DNA of 64,000 nt from Haladaptatus pallidirubidus (GTDB taxonomy: Archaea > Halobacteriota > Halobacteria > Halobacteriales > Haladaptataceae), in NCBI RefSeq assembly GCF_020700235.1, contig NZ_CP085301.1, positions 2,232,001 to 2,296,000 on the forward strand, in the 5' to 3' direction. Each line of letters begins with the position of its first letter. Positions within the stretch are counted from its first letter, which is position 1. This document shows, piece by piece, positions 62,350-64,000 of this stretch. Made by a program: the position numbers and the translations under genes. Under the pieces are notes generated by a model that saw only the letters and a program-made list of their open reading frames with translations, was not told the DNA's origin and ran no database searches.

Positions 62350-64000
62350 ATGGCAACACGGGACGAGAATCCCGACTTCGAGACGTACCGAAAGTCGCTC
62401 AACCACGACCGCGCGGACGCCCACCCCGAACTCGCGTCCGACCTCCGCTCCGTCGTCGATGGCGACGTTCGCTTCGATGAGTATACGCAACTGCTGTACG
62501 CCACCGACGGGAGCATCTACCAAGCCCGACCTGTCGGCGTCGTCTTTCCGACGTGCGTCGAGGACGTGCAAGCGGCGGTTCGCATCGCCGCGGAGTTCGA
62601 CACACCGATTCTCCCGCGGGGGGCCGGTTCGTCGCTCGCGGGACAGTCGGTCGGGCAGGGATGTATCGTGCTCGATTTTTCACGCAACATGGACGACATC
62701 GTGGACGTTGACCCGGAATCCCAGCAGGCAACCGTAGAACCCGGCGTCGTGCAGGACGATTTGGACGACCACCTCGCGCAGTGGGGATTGAAGTTCGCGC
62801 CCGACCCGGCGTCCTCGAATCGGGCGACCATCGGCGGCGGCATCGGCAACAACTCGACCGGCGCGCACTCGGTTCGATACGGCATCACCGACGCCTACAC
62901 AGCAGAACTGGAGGTGGTACTGGCGGACGGGTCGCTCATCCACACCCGGGAAATCGAGGTCGATGGCGAGGAGTGGAACGAAATAATCCAAAGAGACGAC
63001 AGGGAAGCCGAACTGTACCGAACCGTCAGGAGACTGGTCGAAGAAAACGAAGCGGAAATCGAATCGCGCTATCCGACGCTCAAACGCTCCGTCAGCGGCT
63101 ACAATCTCCACAAAGTCGTATACGAACGCGACGGCGAGACGTATGTCAACCTCTCGAAACTGTTCGTCGGGTCGGAAGGCACGCTGGGCGTGGTCGTCCG
63201 AGCGACGCTCGATTTGGTGACTCGGCCCGAAGAAACCGCGCTCGCGCTCTACTGCTACGACGACCTCGTTTCGGCGCTGTCGGCAGTTCCCGACGCGCTC
63301 GATTTCGACGTGAGCGCAGTCGAGTTGATGGACGACGAGGTGTTTCGTCTGGCCCGCGAATCGACCGAATTCGCGGAGTACGCCGAACCGATTCCGGAGG
63401 AGGCGGAGGCCGGACTAATGTTAGAGTTCGATTCCGAACTCCACTCGGATTTCGAGTCGGCCGTCGCGGAGACGAACGCGCAGTTCGTCCACGCCGGAGA
63501 CGCCTTCGACGTGCTGGAAGCCTACTCCGAGAACGACCAAGCGCGCCTCTGGAAGCTCCGCAAGGCCGCGATTCCGCTCCTGATGAGCATGGAAGGCGAC
63601 CCGAAACCGTATCCCTTCATCGAGGATGCTTCGGTTCCGCCCGAAGAACTGGCCGAGTACGTCCGGGAGTTTATGGCGATTCTTGACGACCACGACACCA
63701 CGGCGGCCTACTTCGCCCACGCCGGGAATGGAACCCTCCACATTCGACCGATTTTGAACCTGAAAGAGGGAGACGGTATCGAGACGATGCACGCAATCGC
63801 CGAGGACGTGACCTCGCTCGTTCTCTCCCACCACGGGTCGTTTTCGGGCGAACACGGAGACGGCCTCGCCCGAACCGAGTTCAACCCGAAACTGTACGGT
63901 TCGCAACTCTGGGAGGCGTTCACGGAGCTCAAAACCGCGTTCGACCCGGAGTGGCGGCTGAATCCGGGAAAAGTCGTCTTTCAGGACGATGAAGCGGATA
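62350..64000 (+). CDS. FAD-binding oxidase/dehydrogenase, GlcD/D-lactate-dehydrogenase type (5' part; runs off the window)
   Basis: The first 550 codons of a large protein. ATG 62350 starts MATRDENPDFETYRKSLNHD. The PCMH-type FAD domain shows LYATDGSIYQARPVGVV, then PRGAGSSLAGQSVGQG and the ATIGGGIGNNSTGAHS block. The FAD-oxidase C-terminal domain ends with GEHGDGLARTEFNP and FDPEWRLNPGKVV. In haloarchaea proteins of this type go on for about 450 more residues into cysteine-rich Fe-S domains; I cannot see that part. Oxidises a 2-hydroxy acid such as D-lactate or glycolate and feeds the respiratory chain. Confidence 0.88.
   Translation, partial: MATRDENPDFETYRKSLNHDRADAHPELASDLRSVVDGDVRFDEYTQLLYATDGSIYQARPVGVVFPTCVEDVQAAVRIAAEFDTPILPRGAGSSLAGQSVGQGCIVLDFSRNMDDIVDVDPESQQATVEPGVVQDDLDDHLAQWGLKFAPDPASSNRATIGGGIGNNSTGAHSVRYGITDAYTAELEVVLADGSLIHTREIEVDGEEWNEIIQRDDREAELYRTVRRLVEENEAEIESRYPTLKRSVSGYNLHKVVYERDGETYVNLSKLFVGSEGTLGVVVRATLDLVTRPEETALALYCYDDLVSALSAVPDALDFDVSAVELMDDEVFRLARESTEFAEYAEPIPEEAEAGLMLEFDSELHSDFESAVAETNAQFVHAGDAFDVLEAYSENDQARLWKLRKAAIPLLMSMEGDPKPYPFIEDASVPPEELAEYVREFMAILDDHDTTAAYFAHAGNGTLHIRPILNLKEGDGIETMHAIAEDVTSLVLSHHGSFSGEHGDGLARTEFNPKLYGSQLWEAFTELKTAFDPEWRLNPGKVVFQDDEAD

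Overview
The window is from a halophilic archaeon (class Halobacteria). Proteins are strongly acidic. Exported proteins carry twin-arginine signals. Many genes look leaderless, with a TATA-like box about 27 bases before the start codon. The domain repertoire is typical of haloarchaea: HalOD1, DUF7344, Bat-type HTH, HFX_2341-like, DUF7350 and KaiC-like proteins. Codon flavour is compatible with a moderately GC-rich genus such as Haladaptatus, but I cannot fix the genus from this sequence.

Left arm (1 to about 16.2 kb). This part is visibly more AT-rich than the rest and is almost entirely regulatory. It holds six DUF7344 winged-helix proteins (plus a divergent seventh), four HalOD1-domain proteins, two large PAS/GAF sensor-regulators with Bat-type HTH, a small Bat-type regulator and a truncated copy of one. 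It also holds a PadR regulator, four tiny zinc-ribbon genes (one frameshifted), a mechanosensitive-channel-like fragment and a gene-poor stretch. The pairing of HalOD1 and DUF7344 genes with Bat-type sensors is the most unusual feature of the window.

Middle (16.4 to 46 kb). This is GC-richer and chromosome-like. In order: a two-gene 2-oxoacid dehydrogenase E1 operon with no E2 or E3; an MFS carrier; a 12-TM membrane protein convergent with a Tat lipoprotein of the p19-like/DUF7350 type; a second MFS carrier; a decayed PQQ-propeller gene; and a CARF-like HFX_2341-type regulator. Then come two copies of a KaiC-like ATPase plus degenerate receiver module, separated by a cyclase-family hydrolase and an RNase H-fold exonuclease. 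After these are an orphan Rieske protein, a third MFS carrier, a zinc-ribbon regulator beside chromate transporter chrA, a glutathionyl-hydroquinone-reductase-like protein, a frameshifted formamidase, an acyl-CoA synthetase, a thioredoxin-like protein, a DoxX-like protein, a nuclease lipoprotein and an aldo/keto reductase.

Right (46 to 64 kb). A glycerol/dihydroxyacetone block holds glpK, glpF, a small membrane protein, ptsH and ptsI on one strand, with dhaK, dhaL and dhaM on the other. This is a full phosphate path from PEP through EI, HPr and DhaM to DhaL-bound nucleotide, and so to dihydroxyacetone. A patch of broken genes follows (kinase C-lobe, membrane protein, HTH regulator, receiver). 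After it lie a GNAT acetyltransferase, a DUF192 lipoprotein, a cupredoxin, a DUF456 protein, an NAD(P)-binding protein, a DUF7530-like membrane protein, two small regulators (one a PadR paralogue of the gene at the left end) and the start of an FAD-dependent dehydrogenase that runs off the window.

At least seven otherwise good genes carry single-base frameshifts or an in-frame stop. Either decay is common here or the assembly has residual indel errors; reads would decide. I found no rRNA, tRNA, CRISPR array or intact insertion sequence.
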